DNA of 64,000 bases from Nematostella vectensis (Eukaryota; Cnidaria; Anthozoa; Actiniaria; Edwardsiidae): the NCBI RefSeq assembly GCF_932526225.1, contig NC_064047.1, positions 3,659,501 to 3,723,500 of the forward strand, written 5' to 3'. Made by a program: the position numbers and the translations under genes. Under the pieces are notes generated by a model. It was not told the DNA's origin. It did no database searches and saw only the letters and a list, made by a program, of their open reading frames with translations. Below are positions 54,099-64,000 of this stretch, piece after piece (the stretch's first letter is position 1; the number at the start of each line of letters is the position of its first letter).

Positions 54099-54540
54099 CT
54101 CACAGGGGACAAGTGACTTGTGGGAGAGGTCATAGTAACATAGGAGCTACAATGGCAAGTTACGTGCAGGGGGGATTTTAGTCAAATTGGAGCTACAATG
54201 GCAAGTTACGCGCAGGGGATGTCTTAGTCAAGTTAGAGCTGCCGTGACAAGTGACTTACAGGGGAGGTCTTAGTCACATTGGAGCTACAATGGCAAGTTA
54301 CGTGCAGGGGAGATCTTAGTCAAATTGGAGCTGTCGTGACAAGTGACTTGTTGGAGAGGTCTTAGTCATATTGCAGCTACTGTGATAGTGCCTCCCCGAG
54401 AAGGTCTTAGCCTCAAAGGAGAGGTCTAAGTCATATTGGAGCTACCATAACAAGTGACTCACAGGGGAGGTCTTAGTCATTTTACAGCTTGTGTGACAAG
54501 GTGGCTTACAGCTCGCCTTAGTCATCTTTGAGTAACATGG
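54086..54540 (+). repeat. 46-bp minisatellite, copy 2
   Basis: The same units as at 4626-5075, with the same number and order of variant units apart from point changes. Confidence 0.8.
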
Positions 54541-56644
54541 CAACCCACAGGGATGTCCTGTTTTGTCCATACTATCTTGAGGAAGGCCTCAGAAGAACCA
54601 TTATTAAGAACCTACAAATGGATAGCTTAACACTATTCACACACTCACAGCCCTAGTGATAGATAGACCAGGCGGGAACCACAGAGACCCTAACAGTAGA
54701 CAATAAGGACCTTATACAATGATAGCCTCTACAACATTGAACTGGGAATTTGGTGAGGAAAAAGCTGGTAGTCTAGTAGACCAGGAATTTCTTGCTTTAG
54801 AGCTCCATGCCATCTTTCCAGTGCAAACAGTAAAACCATGAAGAACTGAAATATCTGTGGCATGTTTTTTGACTTCTGACGAATCAGACACAAGAATTCA
54901 AACACTGTGAATTATTAGAGACATTTAGCATCGCGTTTTCAGTTTTTTATCGCGAATTGCCGTTACCGGTTTGCTGTTTGACGTACTGGCGAAATCGTAG
55001 TGTAGCACATTTGGCGGGAAAAAGTGCAAAACATGTGCTCGACTTCAACCAAGCCAAAAAGATTAGTAATAGTAAAGAATCAAATTATAAAGAACGCTAA
55101 TTCATGGTTTCTAACATGAGCTCATAAAAAAAATGAGGGGAAAACTGCCGAGGTAAATCACTTGCCGCTAGACGGTGCTCCTGAGGTCAAAGCGCGAAAC
55201 GCAGACTGCAAACTTGACGCAAGGCCTTGTCACGTGCCACCCAGAGGTTTGACGTTTCCGAGAAAAAAAAACGCAGTGCTAAATGTCTCTATTGAGACAT
55301 CTTTTAATGTGTGAAGAAACATTCTACACATATTTGCAGTGTTCACGGTTTTACTGATTGTGCTAGGTGACAACCTATCCTTTGTTTTTAACTCTCAACT
55401 GTGAAGGACCTACCCTGGTACCAAAGCTTCCAGACTTCTCTTGCCCAGTGACGCTCAGACAAAATACCGAGACAAGGGCGGGTAGGAGAGAGAAGTCTGG
55501 AGGCCTTGGTACCCAAGGTATGAAGGTCCCACCATCAAAGCAGTATTAAGAAAAGCCCTACTATGGCATAACTTTTTTCCATCTAAATAAAACTATAGCA
55601 ACACAATATTACAGACATTTTTAGTCTTGTATGTTTGAACTCTGAGTCAAACTATTTGTGATTTGTATCAATGCATCATTTTTTGCAAACATGTTTATTC
55701 CTGACCAAAAGTAGAAAACAATAAATGAACAAGTTAAACGGTTTATATTAGAAAAGGTATTTGTTAATTACATACAAAATGAATGTACACACAGAGATAA
55801 CCATAAATGAACAAATTGAAGAAATTTTTTAAATAAAACACAATTGTACATACAAAGTTTTGAGAATAGATTACCATGATTATCATCAATTTATCAGCCA
55901 TTCATTTTTCTTAAAACAACAGACCATTCCAGCTACAGTATAAGCTTGCATGCGCGTTTTTATTGTAACCTACCTCAACTACCAGAATGCAGCATGCAAA
56001 TTTTTTAAGCTTGCACCAAACAAAGCGTGTGCTGCATGACGGTAGTTGAGGTAAGTTGAGCGCACGTGCATGCTTATACCTGGAGTGGCCTATTGGCACG
56101 GCGAGCAACTTGAAGTATTATTATTTGAATTTTTTTTTAAGGAAACTAAATTGATCTTGAGGACTTCAAAACACTAAAAGGCTTAAAGGAAATGGCTCTT
56201 CTGTTGTGTTACCCTGCCACTTAAAAAATAAAGTGGCGAAAATAAATAAAACTCAAATTTTAAGTAATGGGGGAATGGAAAAAAATTGTCAATCAATGGC
56301 TGTTGTTTTTAGGGGGAAGGGAGCAAGCAAGGGGTACAATTTTCTATAAGAAAAATATCTGAATAATTTTTTTAACCACTATCAGTTTAAGTACATTTTC
56401 TTTCCCCACTTTGTTTCTATTTGGTTATGTATTGACTGCAGCACTTATTTGAAACTATAAAAATATTTCCACGATCAATTTATTTAATATAAGAAACAGT
56501 TTCTTTGGCCTTGAATGGTTCTTTGAGGGTGCTTATTCTAGGCTACAGGTTTTTATACTGTACTAGGTGTAAGGTTTTAACTGTACCCAACTTTTTTTCT
56601 CGGCATGAGCTAATTTCTGTGCTCTGTGAAATACATGTCTTTTC
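54541..56644. other. Intergenic stretch, copy 2
   Basis: It mirrors 5076-7163, with the same MITEs and hairpin (for example 55411-55520 and 55923-56090). Confidence 0.6.
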
Positions 56645-59600
56645 TCAAGTGATAATTTTCCTGTCCAGGAAGCTCCTCTTCTCCTTAATTTCCACACCAA
56701 TCTTAAATTTCCTAAACTTGTACTTATTCCACTTGCTATGAGGGCTTTCTAGCTCAGGTATATTCAGCTCTTGAAGGAGTTGAAGGTAACCTGGAAAATC
56801 CTTGTTTTTTAGATGCTTCAGCTTTTTCTTACGCTGGTCTGTCAGCCAGTGTAGAAACACTTTGTTGTGTTTATCCTACAAGAAAGGTAAAACAATCACA
56901 ACTGATGGAATCCAACCCACCAGCTGACCATCCTTCTGTTACTTGTTCAAAGAAAAGTCTTCTTTCTAGTGCAGGGACAAAATTTTGCATCCCAAATATA
57001 CAGTACATACAACGCTTACTAAACCCCAAAGAGGCAAAGTTTTTAAACCCTAAAAAAATACAGGCAAAAAAATTAGAACACTTAAAAGATATCAAACCTG
57101 CTTCCAGGTCATGCCAATATCAGAGCAGCCCTCCCCTCCCCCCTGGGATATCAATACTTACTTTTGGCCTTTCTTTCATGTGTCTTTCAAGTGTGTTGAT
57201 CTTCAAAGTCAGTTCAGCAACTAAAAGAAAGTTTACACAGAAATACAAAAACAACTTAACAAAAATGCTGCAAGAAACAAACATGCCAATACCTCCCAAC
57301 GTTTTAGAATGCCCCTAAGAGCCTTAAAACATGAGTAACATTAAATTGACACAATTTAAGTTGTAAAGGACAGAAAGACTGGAGGTTACTCTTCCTCAAA
57401 GCAAAAAAAAAAAAAAGAATTGATTATTACTAGTCTCCTTTCCCCCCACCAAGCTTGGTTTGTGGCAGAGACCTGCATGACTCCATCAAAATCGGCTGCA
57501 TAGGAGACTAGTCAATTACCAGATCTTTGTGAGTAGCCTTCATAGTTGTTTTTCACTTCTTGTTCTTCAACTTTTCTCTTCTCAAACTGTAAAATAAAAA
57601 TTGGAAAATTGGAACTTGCATCATAAGGTTTGGCCTGGATTTGATTATGTGACTGAAAGCTTAAAGTGAGGAATAACGTAAGATAAAGATTGGGATGCAA
57701 GGGTTTTTCGCCATTTTTGTTTTATGTTCCATACCCTGTTCGCATTCTCAAGACTGAAGATTCTTTTCACATTCTCTGGTGCCCTGAGTACAGAATAAAG
57801 AATGAGAGTCAGATAACGTGCATGAGCCAGCCAGACATATTGCAAGTGCATGTGACTTTGTTCTCGAATGAGAGTCAGATGACTTGAATGAGCCAGCCAG
57901 ACATATTGCAAGCATAAGTGACTTTGTTCTCGATTGCCTTTTTAAAAGTGTGAGTCTCAATTTCCATGTGTTGAGTTTTTATATAGGGCTTAAACCAGGC
58001 AGCACGCGACCTCGGAGTAATCATCGATTCGAGTTTATCTATGACAAAACATGTCAACAGCATCTGCAAATCAGCCTACCATTCTATAAGGAACATTGGC
58101 AGGATACGGAAATACCTTGACCGCAATAACTGTGAGCAGCTCATTCATATTTTCATAACTTCAAAACTAGATGCCTGTAATAGTCTTCTGTCTGGACTCC
58201 AAGAAAAAGAAATAGCCAAACTACAGCGTGTTCAGAACTCTGCCGCAAGACTAATCGTTGGTGCTAAGAAGAGGGACGCCATTACACCCATTCTTAAGGA
58301 ACTTCACTGGCTAACTGTTGCTTCTAGAATAGACTTTAAAATTCTTACAATCACACATAAAGCTCTCCACAACCAGGCTCCTGAATATATCACTGAACTC
58401 TTAACACCGTATACGCCATCTCGATCCCTTAGATCTGCTAACAAGAACCTTCTCGTCATTCCTAAATCACGAACAAAAACTTATGGGGACAGATCTTTTT
58501 CAAACTTTGCAGCTAAATTATGGAACTCCCTCCCCCTACACATTAGAAACACCGACTGTCTCGGCAAATTTAAATCGTCTTTAAAGACGTACTTATTTTG
58601 TAAGCACTACAACAATTGATTAGTTTTTAACCATTAGAAATATAAGTAGAATAGAGTAGGATGTTTGTAAAGCATTGAGATTTTTATAATGCTATATTAA
58701 ATTATTATTATTATTATTATTATGATACTTGGTGCCAGTACGGTATCTTTAATTCTAGGATGGAATGAAATTCACCTTGATTCGAGTGCATTATTCACTA
58801 CTATGATGAATATCTGAGTTGCATAGGATTTGTAGCCATTAAAACCACGCAACAGGCAAGCCAACAGACTTTTATATGAGCTACATACTTTTTCCCCTTT
58901 GGTTTGCAAATTTTAGGAAGTGCAACTGCAACTTGACATACTTACGCTTCAAGCTCTTTGATATTCTCATAACCACAAATCCACTTTCTTCCCATGGAAG
59001 AGTCTGTTGTTGTTAGGTCATCTATGAAAAGCAATAAACAATTACAAACAAAATTCATAGCGTGTTTAGCCACAGTTGTCCCCAAGCTGCAGTGGATGTG
59101 TTTTGTGTCTGTAAAACCTACGATGAGTAATTGCTTGTTAACATTGAATTGAGTAATTTGAAGAAGTTCAAGGGGTTACCTACCCAAGTTACCTACCCAT
59201 TGCATAGTCACTATTTGAGAAGATTGTTAAAAATCTCAAATAATAGAAAAAAGCTGAGAACTTGACCCAAAGTGTTTACTAATTGAAAAACTAGAAATAT
59301 TCTTTATTTCTCAGGCATCCATTGCAAGATACAGTAGTGACAAAAAATCCATTCTTTGACTCAAAAGATGTGAGGACAGAAAATTGAGTAAATTGTGACG
59401 ATAACTGCCATGCAGCTCCCAACAAGTGTGACACATGAGTTTTGTATTTGTTACAGAGAAGAAACTACATTTTCAACAATTATGGTCTGTTTTATTAAAA
59501 TAAGCATAATTTTTGCATTGTTTTCACAAATCTGCTGTCTGATAATAGGTAGTAATAGCATCCGATAATAGGTAAAAAAAACACTATTTGTCATTTAGGT

Positions 59601-62600
59601 TGTAGTACAAACCTAGGGTGTCCAAAAACAAGTATAACGACCATTCATGAGTAAGAAAAGTTTTTTCATAAACTCGTTGGAATTCTGAGATGGTAATAAC
59701 ACAAAATATTTAAAAAGAGTAGGAAAACCATGTAAAGCAGAGGATTTTATTTGAAAAAAACAAACTATCATTATGATTATCATTTTAAGTTTTAAAAAGA
59801 GAACATACTTATGGGAATGCCATTGAAGCAGCAAATGTGCCAAAAAAAACCCACAACCTAAAAAAGTCTGCTATATTTTGCAGGTTTGTTTTCGTGAAGC
59901 TGAACAATTAGTAGTATCAGGTTTAGATACTAAGATTACAGGAAAATTTGTAGCCACACAATGATCTTCATCAACAACTAAGAAGACATGAAAAAGGGGA
60001 CTAGTATATAATAATAATAATTTAACAATAATTATTAATTTATAAAGCGCTTAAAACTATGTTAATACATTCTAAAGCGCATATTTAAAAGCATGCACAT
60101 ATATTTTCTTATGTGTTTTGATTGACATCTCGATCTACGTCACAAATGACCCTGGCCTTCTCTTTCACAGTTTTTTTTCCGAAGGTTCACCATAATATGT
60201 AACTCAATATCGCAGGTTCTATTAACCCACACTAACACATAGCCTCCTCCACAGGCATCTCTTCTAACGGTAAGAAAAAGCGTTCTTTTTTCGATGCGGT
60301 ATTCCTGTGGCGAATAGAGGAGAAAAATAACGCAGGGGGAGGGGGGGGCGAAAAAAGGAAGAAGAAAGAGAGAGATGCCTACCATATATTGACACACTGG
60401 ATGACATCTACGCATGTGGCACTGCGCATAACATTTTCTACCATCTATGGGAGGGTAATTAGGAATTTGTAAAGAATATGATACTAACCGGGAGGAAGAG
60501 TAGAAATTCATCCACATGTGGATCGTTTTATTGATTCTCTCACTGAGACGAAGCAATTCGAAAACCTAAAGAATTCATGGCCACATCCAAACTTATTTGC
60601 ATTTCCATTGTATTTATTGCGCTGTTCTATAGTAATCAAGGTGAGAAGTCCTGTATTCTACAGTTGGTCCGAAATTCGGGTTTATGCTTCTGTGCTTAGA
60701 ACGCTAAAGACCTAAGACGGCGAAGCCTCAATTGAAGTGAAAACCGAGACGGCGAAGTCTCAATTGAAGTGAAAACTCTAAACCAAGCTGAAAACATCCA
60801 AGTCAATAAAGACAACAGAACAGTGCTGATCGAGCTTGATCACGTTGCCGCCGGTGAAGGCAAACATTCAGCATCGAATTCGCTTTTTAGAATCTATGGT
60901 TCCTTTCTTTTCAATAACTTCCTGTAAACCTTGTTGTATCCCATACTAGCAAATGGCAAATGGTTTTTGACATATCTAGGAATGAGTTCGCTTTGAAGTA
61001 GAAGCTTCGCGTTCGCTTGCCATGTTTTTTTTCGCAATTAACAAGGATTTTTTTGTCGCGACATTAGTTACCTGTGTCACCCCCGGTCAGGTAGGCAACT
61101 GAGGCGACACTGAGGCGACACGCAATGTACCAACCGTTCGATATATGGCAGGCAACTCTTTTATCCCCTCCTCCCTCCCCTCGGTACCAGTATCCCGCGT
61201 CCTAAAAACGCAAACACAGGTATCCCAAATCTGAATAAAGGCCATTACAGAGTATAGTAGAGCTGCCTGAGAAGGAGGCTAACTAACACACATCTTTTGG
61301 AAAACCATTAAGGGGAAAATGTTCAAGAGAATTGAAAACAGAATTCTCTGTATTCTCCCGCATTGGCATTCTTGGTTTTTTTTTACACATATTTACTGTA
61401 TTTCACAAGATTTTTGTCCAAGTTGGGTCGACAGCTATGACATTTATAAACACCAGGCCCTACCAATCGATAAAAATTGATCATTGGAAACTAATCGAAT
61501 TAATCAATATTAATCGATATTAATCAGTTGATTATTACTGATTGATATTGGAAATCGATAATAAATCGATACTCACAGCCCAAGAGTACTCAATCATATT
61601 GATTATTATCGATTAACATCCGGTTTTATCGATTTCTTATATTTAAAACTGACCACTGGAAAGCAAGGAGGACGCAACGGCTAGGACAACACGATCGAAA
61701 AAGATGTTCTTGCATGTGGCAATCAATAAAAATTTGATAGCAATGAAATAAGCAAAACATTATAGTCAGAGACAGATAAAAATTAACTAAGGACATTATT
61801 TCTACAGTAGGCAACGAAGTTAGTGGAGTGGAGTTTATAGTGCAAACGTCCGCGTCCTTTACTGAGGGGGAAACTTAAAATTGTCATGTCGTGGTTTTAT
61901 GGAAAACGGCTGAAATGTATCAGACAGAATGCATTTCCACTTGCTGCTATTGAATTCTTAATCAAATTCCATTGTTTTCTGCCGTCGTCATCCACGTTGC
62001 CGTCGTCGCTGCTCAAGGTCCCTGATTCATCTAGATCAACACAATGTTGATTCAGATGCCATACCAATTGCATCATTCCAATGGGTCAAAAAGTTACTGT
62101 TGCATTGCAAAAACCAAAACAAATGCGGCACAACAAGGCTCGACATTTAAAACAGTGTCGAACTTTTGCAGTGCCACATGTAATTGATTTAGACGTTGAG
62201 GTTTGGCGCGGAAGAAGCGCGGCTCGATATCTTGTATATCTTGAATGTGGTTTGCATGGTAAAATTGAGCCCTTTTGAAGCAAGATAATGACTCACTTTG
62301 TTTATCTTACCTTGTTTATCTGATTTTATTTTTTGAAAAAGCAGTCAAACAATTGATAATGTTGGTTAAGGATGATACATTTTGACGGAATGGAAGAAAT
62401 CGATATTTATCAATATAATCAACAATAATCGATAAGATATCAATATTTTTTGATAAAAATCGATAATAATCTATGCTCACACAGTTTCAGTTATTGAAAC
62501 TGTGTTAGTATCGATTTCTATTGATTTCAGATATTTATCGATTGATTGATTTTGATTTTTTATCGATTACTATTGATTATTATTGATTATCGGAATTATC

Positions 62601-62749
62601 GATTGGTAGGGCCGGGATAAACGGTTAGGTGGAAAAGAATACGACATATATTTACCTTGAGGTTTCACAGCAGAAAAAGCTCGAATTTGAGCTACGTTCA
62701 CGAAACTAGATTGCAGTAAAGTTCGACTTGCAAGTGAAAGCCTTATCAT
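56645..62749 (-). CDS. MRPS15: Mitochondrial ribosomal protein S15, copy 2
   Basis: Exons 62656-62749, 58946-59021, 57520-57586, 57162-57220 and 56645-56875 have the same borders and phases as copy 1. Differences include Q for R in the presequence (TLLQSS), F for V at the start of the third exon and I for V in the tail (GVEIKEKRS). All frames are open, so the copy looks as functional as copy 1. The same linking exon is not found here either. Confidence 0.85.
57987..58721 (+). mobile_element. CR1/L2-type LINE 3' end, copy 2
   Basis: The same insertion as 8513-9247, with few changes (HIFITS for HAFITS, HWLTVA for HWLPVA). Confidence 0.9.
61454..62616. mobile_element. hAT-like ATCGAT-rich element, copy 2
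   Basis: Same ends and flanks as 11984-13152. Confidence 0.6.
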
Positions 62750-63131
62750 AGTGTTTTCTAGTCCAACCTTCTAACATAACTTCTCTAAAGCACTTGCTTT
62801 CACATGGGAGCCGCCATCTTGGAAACAAATAGCGGCCAGCTATCGCAGGCTCACCACAGGTGGCCCGACAAACAATTTTAATTAAATTAAATTAAAATTA
62901 AAATTAAAATTAAAATTCACCCAGACTTCCCACAGCCCGCGCGTCGCAAAGAGTTGTGGGAAGACGTAACGAGTCCAGAATTCGTGGAAAAGCGGAAGCA
63001 ATTTATTCTAGATTCCAAGCAGCGAAACGCTCAATACAACGGCTACTGCTTGGATTCTAAACGTATTCGCGATTCGAGGGACATAAATCGAAAGATGTTT
63101 TTTGAAGTCCCAGTCCCGAAGTGAATTCAAA
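62750..63131. promoter_or_regulatory. Divergent MRPS15/ZSWIM promoter, copy 2
   Basis: The YY1-type CCGCCATCTTGG at 62811-62822 is retained, as is the 9-codon upstream frame (63095-63124). The TTAAAAT tract is shorter than in copy 1. Confidence 0.55.
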
Positions 63132-63513
63132 ATGTCTATTTACCTCGACGAGTATGGACACGCTCATCGATGCTATGATGAATACGATGAAAACCAATAT
63201 TCTTACTCTGATGATGACTATTTTGATAATTATGATGATGACGATTTTGATGATTCCTATTACCCCGCTTATGGGCGCCGTTCTTTATCCCCGCCGCCCA
63301 AGGCTTTGCCAACGCTGGTCGACAGCTGCTGCAAAATTCTTTCTGCAAATTTCCCCATCAGTTATGTACAAGACCAGTGGAAAACAGTCCCAGACGAGCT
63401 TCAGTTGAAAGTGATCTCAAGTTCTTTCCCTGCAGAGTTTCCTGCTACTGTTGGATCATCAAATTCAGATTCTTCTAATCGTTCTTATTGCATACCTACC
63501 ATCATCCAAACAG
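63132..63513 (+). CDS. ZSWIM-like gene copy 2, exon 1
   Basis: The ATG sits in the same context as 13681 and the donor GTAAAC gives the same phase 1. The acidic segment differs (SIYLDEYGHAHRCYDEYDEN) and is one codon longer overall, while SLSPPPKALPTLVDSCCKIL and VPDELQLKVISSSFP are unchanged. The rest of the gene lies beyond the window. It may be a full paralogue. Confidence 0.85.
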
Positions 63514-64000
63514 GTAAACATGGTCTAACCTACCAAATGCTTATCGCCTTGTGACAAAGAGTAGATTCAATTCTAAACGACATAAATTAGACATAATTTT
63601 AAATTCTTTTATTTAGTATACATAATCTAAGAGATAACTACAGGATAAGCTGGCTTTTCAAAAGAAAAATTAATGCACTAGTCAATTGAAACCCCCAGCC
63701 CATGGAAGGGTGGGGGATTAGACTTTGATCCTGTACAAAACAGAGAAAAGCTCCCACCCCCTCGGGGAAAAACTGCAGTCAAATGCCCCTTCCCCTCAAG
63801 ATGCAAACTATAGGCAACTACCTGGCATTTGAGATAACAAATCATATTAAATATCTTTCAAAGCAAGTACACTTAACTGAGTACATTTGTACCAATAACA
63901 ATAAAGATAACCATTACTAAAAAATGGAAAAATAAATAATCTTCATTTTGCATTAGTTATCACTCATATTTGTTTTCACACATATTGTCGTGCAGCTTGA
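63514..64000. other. Start of ZSWIM copy 2 intron 1
   Basis: It mirrors 14060 to about 14540. No feature beyond the duplication is seen. Confidence 0.6.

Larger units (their letters stand above)
52886..64000. repeat. Segmental duplication, copy 2 (copy 1: about 2494-14540)
   Basis: Long near-identical alignment in the same orientation, with small indels, a 535-bp deletion at 52951 and lack of the SINE at 53308. It includes intersectin C2 exons, 3' UTR minisatellite, MRPS15, LINE, hAT-like element, divergent promoter and ZSWIM exon 1. It runs off the window end. Confidence 0.93.

Overview
This is eukaryotic, animal genomic DNA: AT-rich, with GT-AG introns, CR1/L2-type LINE fragments, a tRNA-derived SINE and many short inverted-repeat transposons. 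Gene content (intersectin, mitochondrial ribosomal protein S15, a SWIM zinc-finger protein, a divergent rhodopsin-like GPCR) and repeat style suggest an early-branching metazoan. An anthozoan cnidarian is my best guess, but this is inference.

Layout. 1-4638 holds the last four recognisable exons of an intersectin gene (+ strand): the end of the PH region and the C-terminal C2 domain. 7164-13285 is MRPS15 (- strand), convergent with intersectin. A 395-bp divergent promoter with a YY1-type site separates MRPS15 from the main gene, a ZSWIM4/5/6-like gene (+ strand, 13681-47335) for which I reconstruct 31 exons. Its N-terminus carries an acidic stretch and two successive modules of a BC-box-like (elongin-binding) motif plus a SWIM zinc finger. 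The rest is the long ZSWIM C-terminal region. 51166-52258 is a single-exon GPCR with a frameshift. From about 52886 to the window end the sequence repeats 2494-14540: a second, truncated intersectin tail, a second MRPS15 and a second ZSWIM first exon.

The most striking structure is inside the ZSWIM gene. A genomic block (23048-44627) is present in four tandem copies of 4.3-7.2 kb. Each junction fuses the 5' part of one exon in frame to the 3' part of another, making a chimeric exon and removing an intron. All splice phases remain compatible, so splicing every exon adds a 705-nt (235-residue) repeat per copy. The reconstructed mRNA frame is 2235 codons, open except for one UAA at codon 499 (19114-19116). 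That codon lies inside an exon whose ZSWIM homology continues past it, so the locus is a recently broken gene, a readthrough or edited gene, or carries a sequence error.

Mobile DNA is abundant. At least nine short elements share TAG/TAC...CTA/GTA termini and 9-bp target duplications (Mutator-like MITEs). There are also a piggyBac-like TTAA element touching the GPCR stop codon, a hAT-like element with ATCGAT-rich ends, LINE 3' ends with TTA tails, and a retroposon that supplies a splice acceptor in the exon array.
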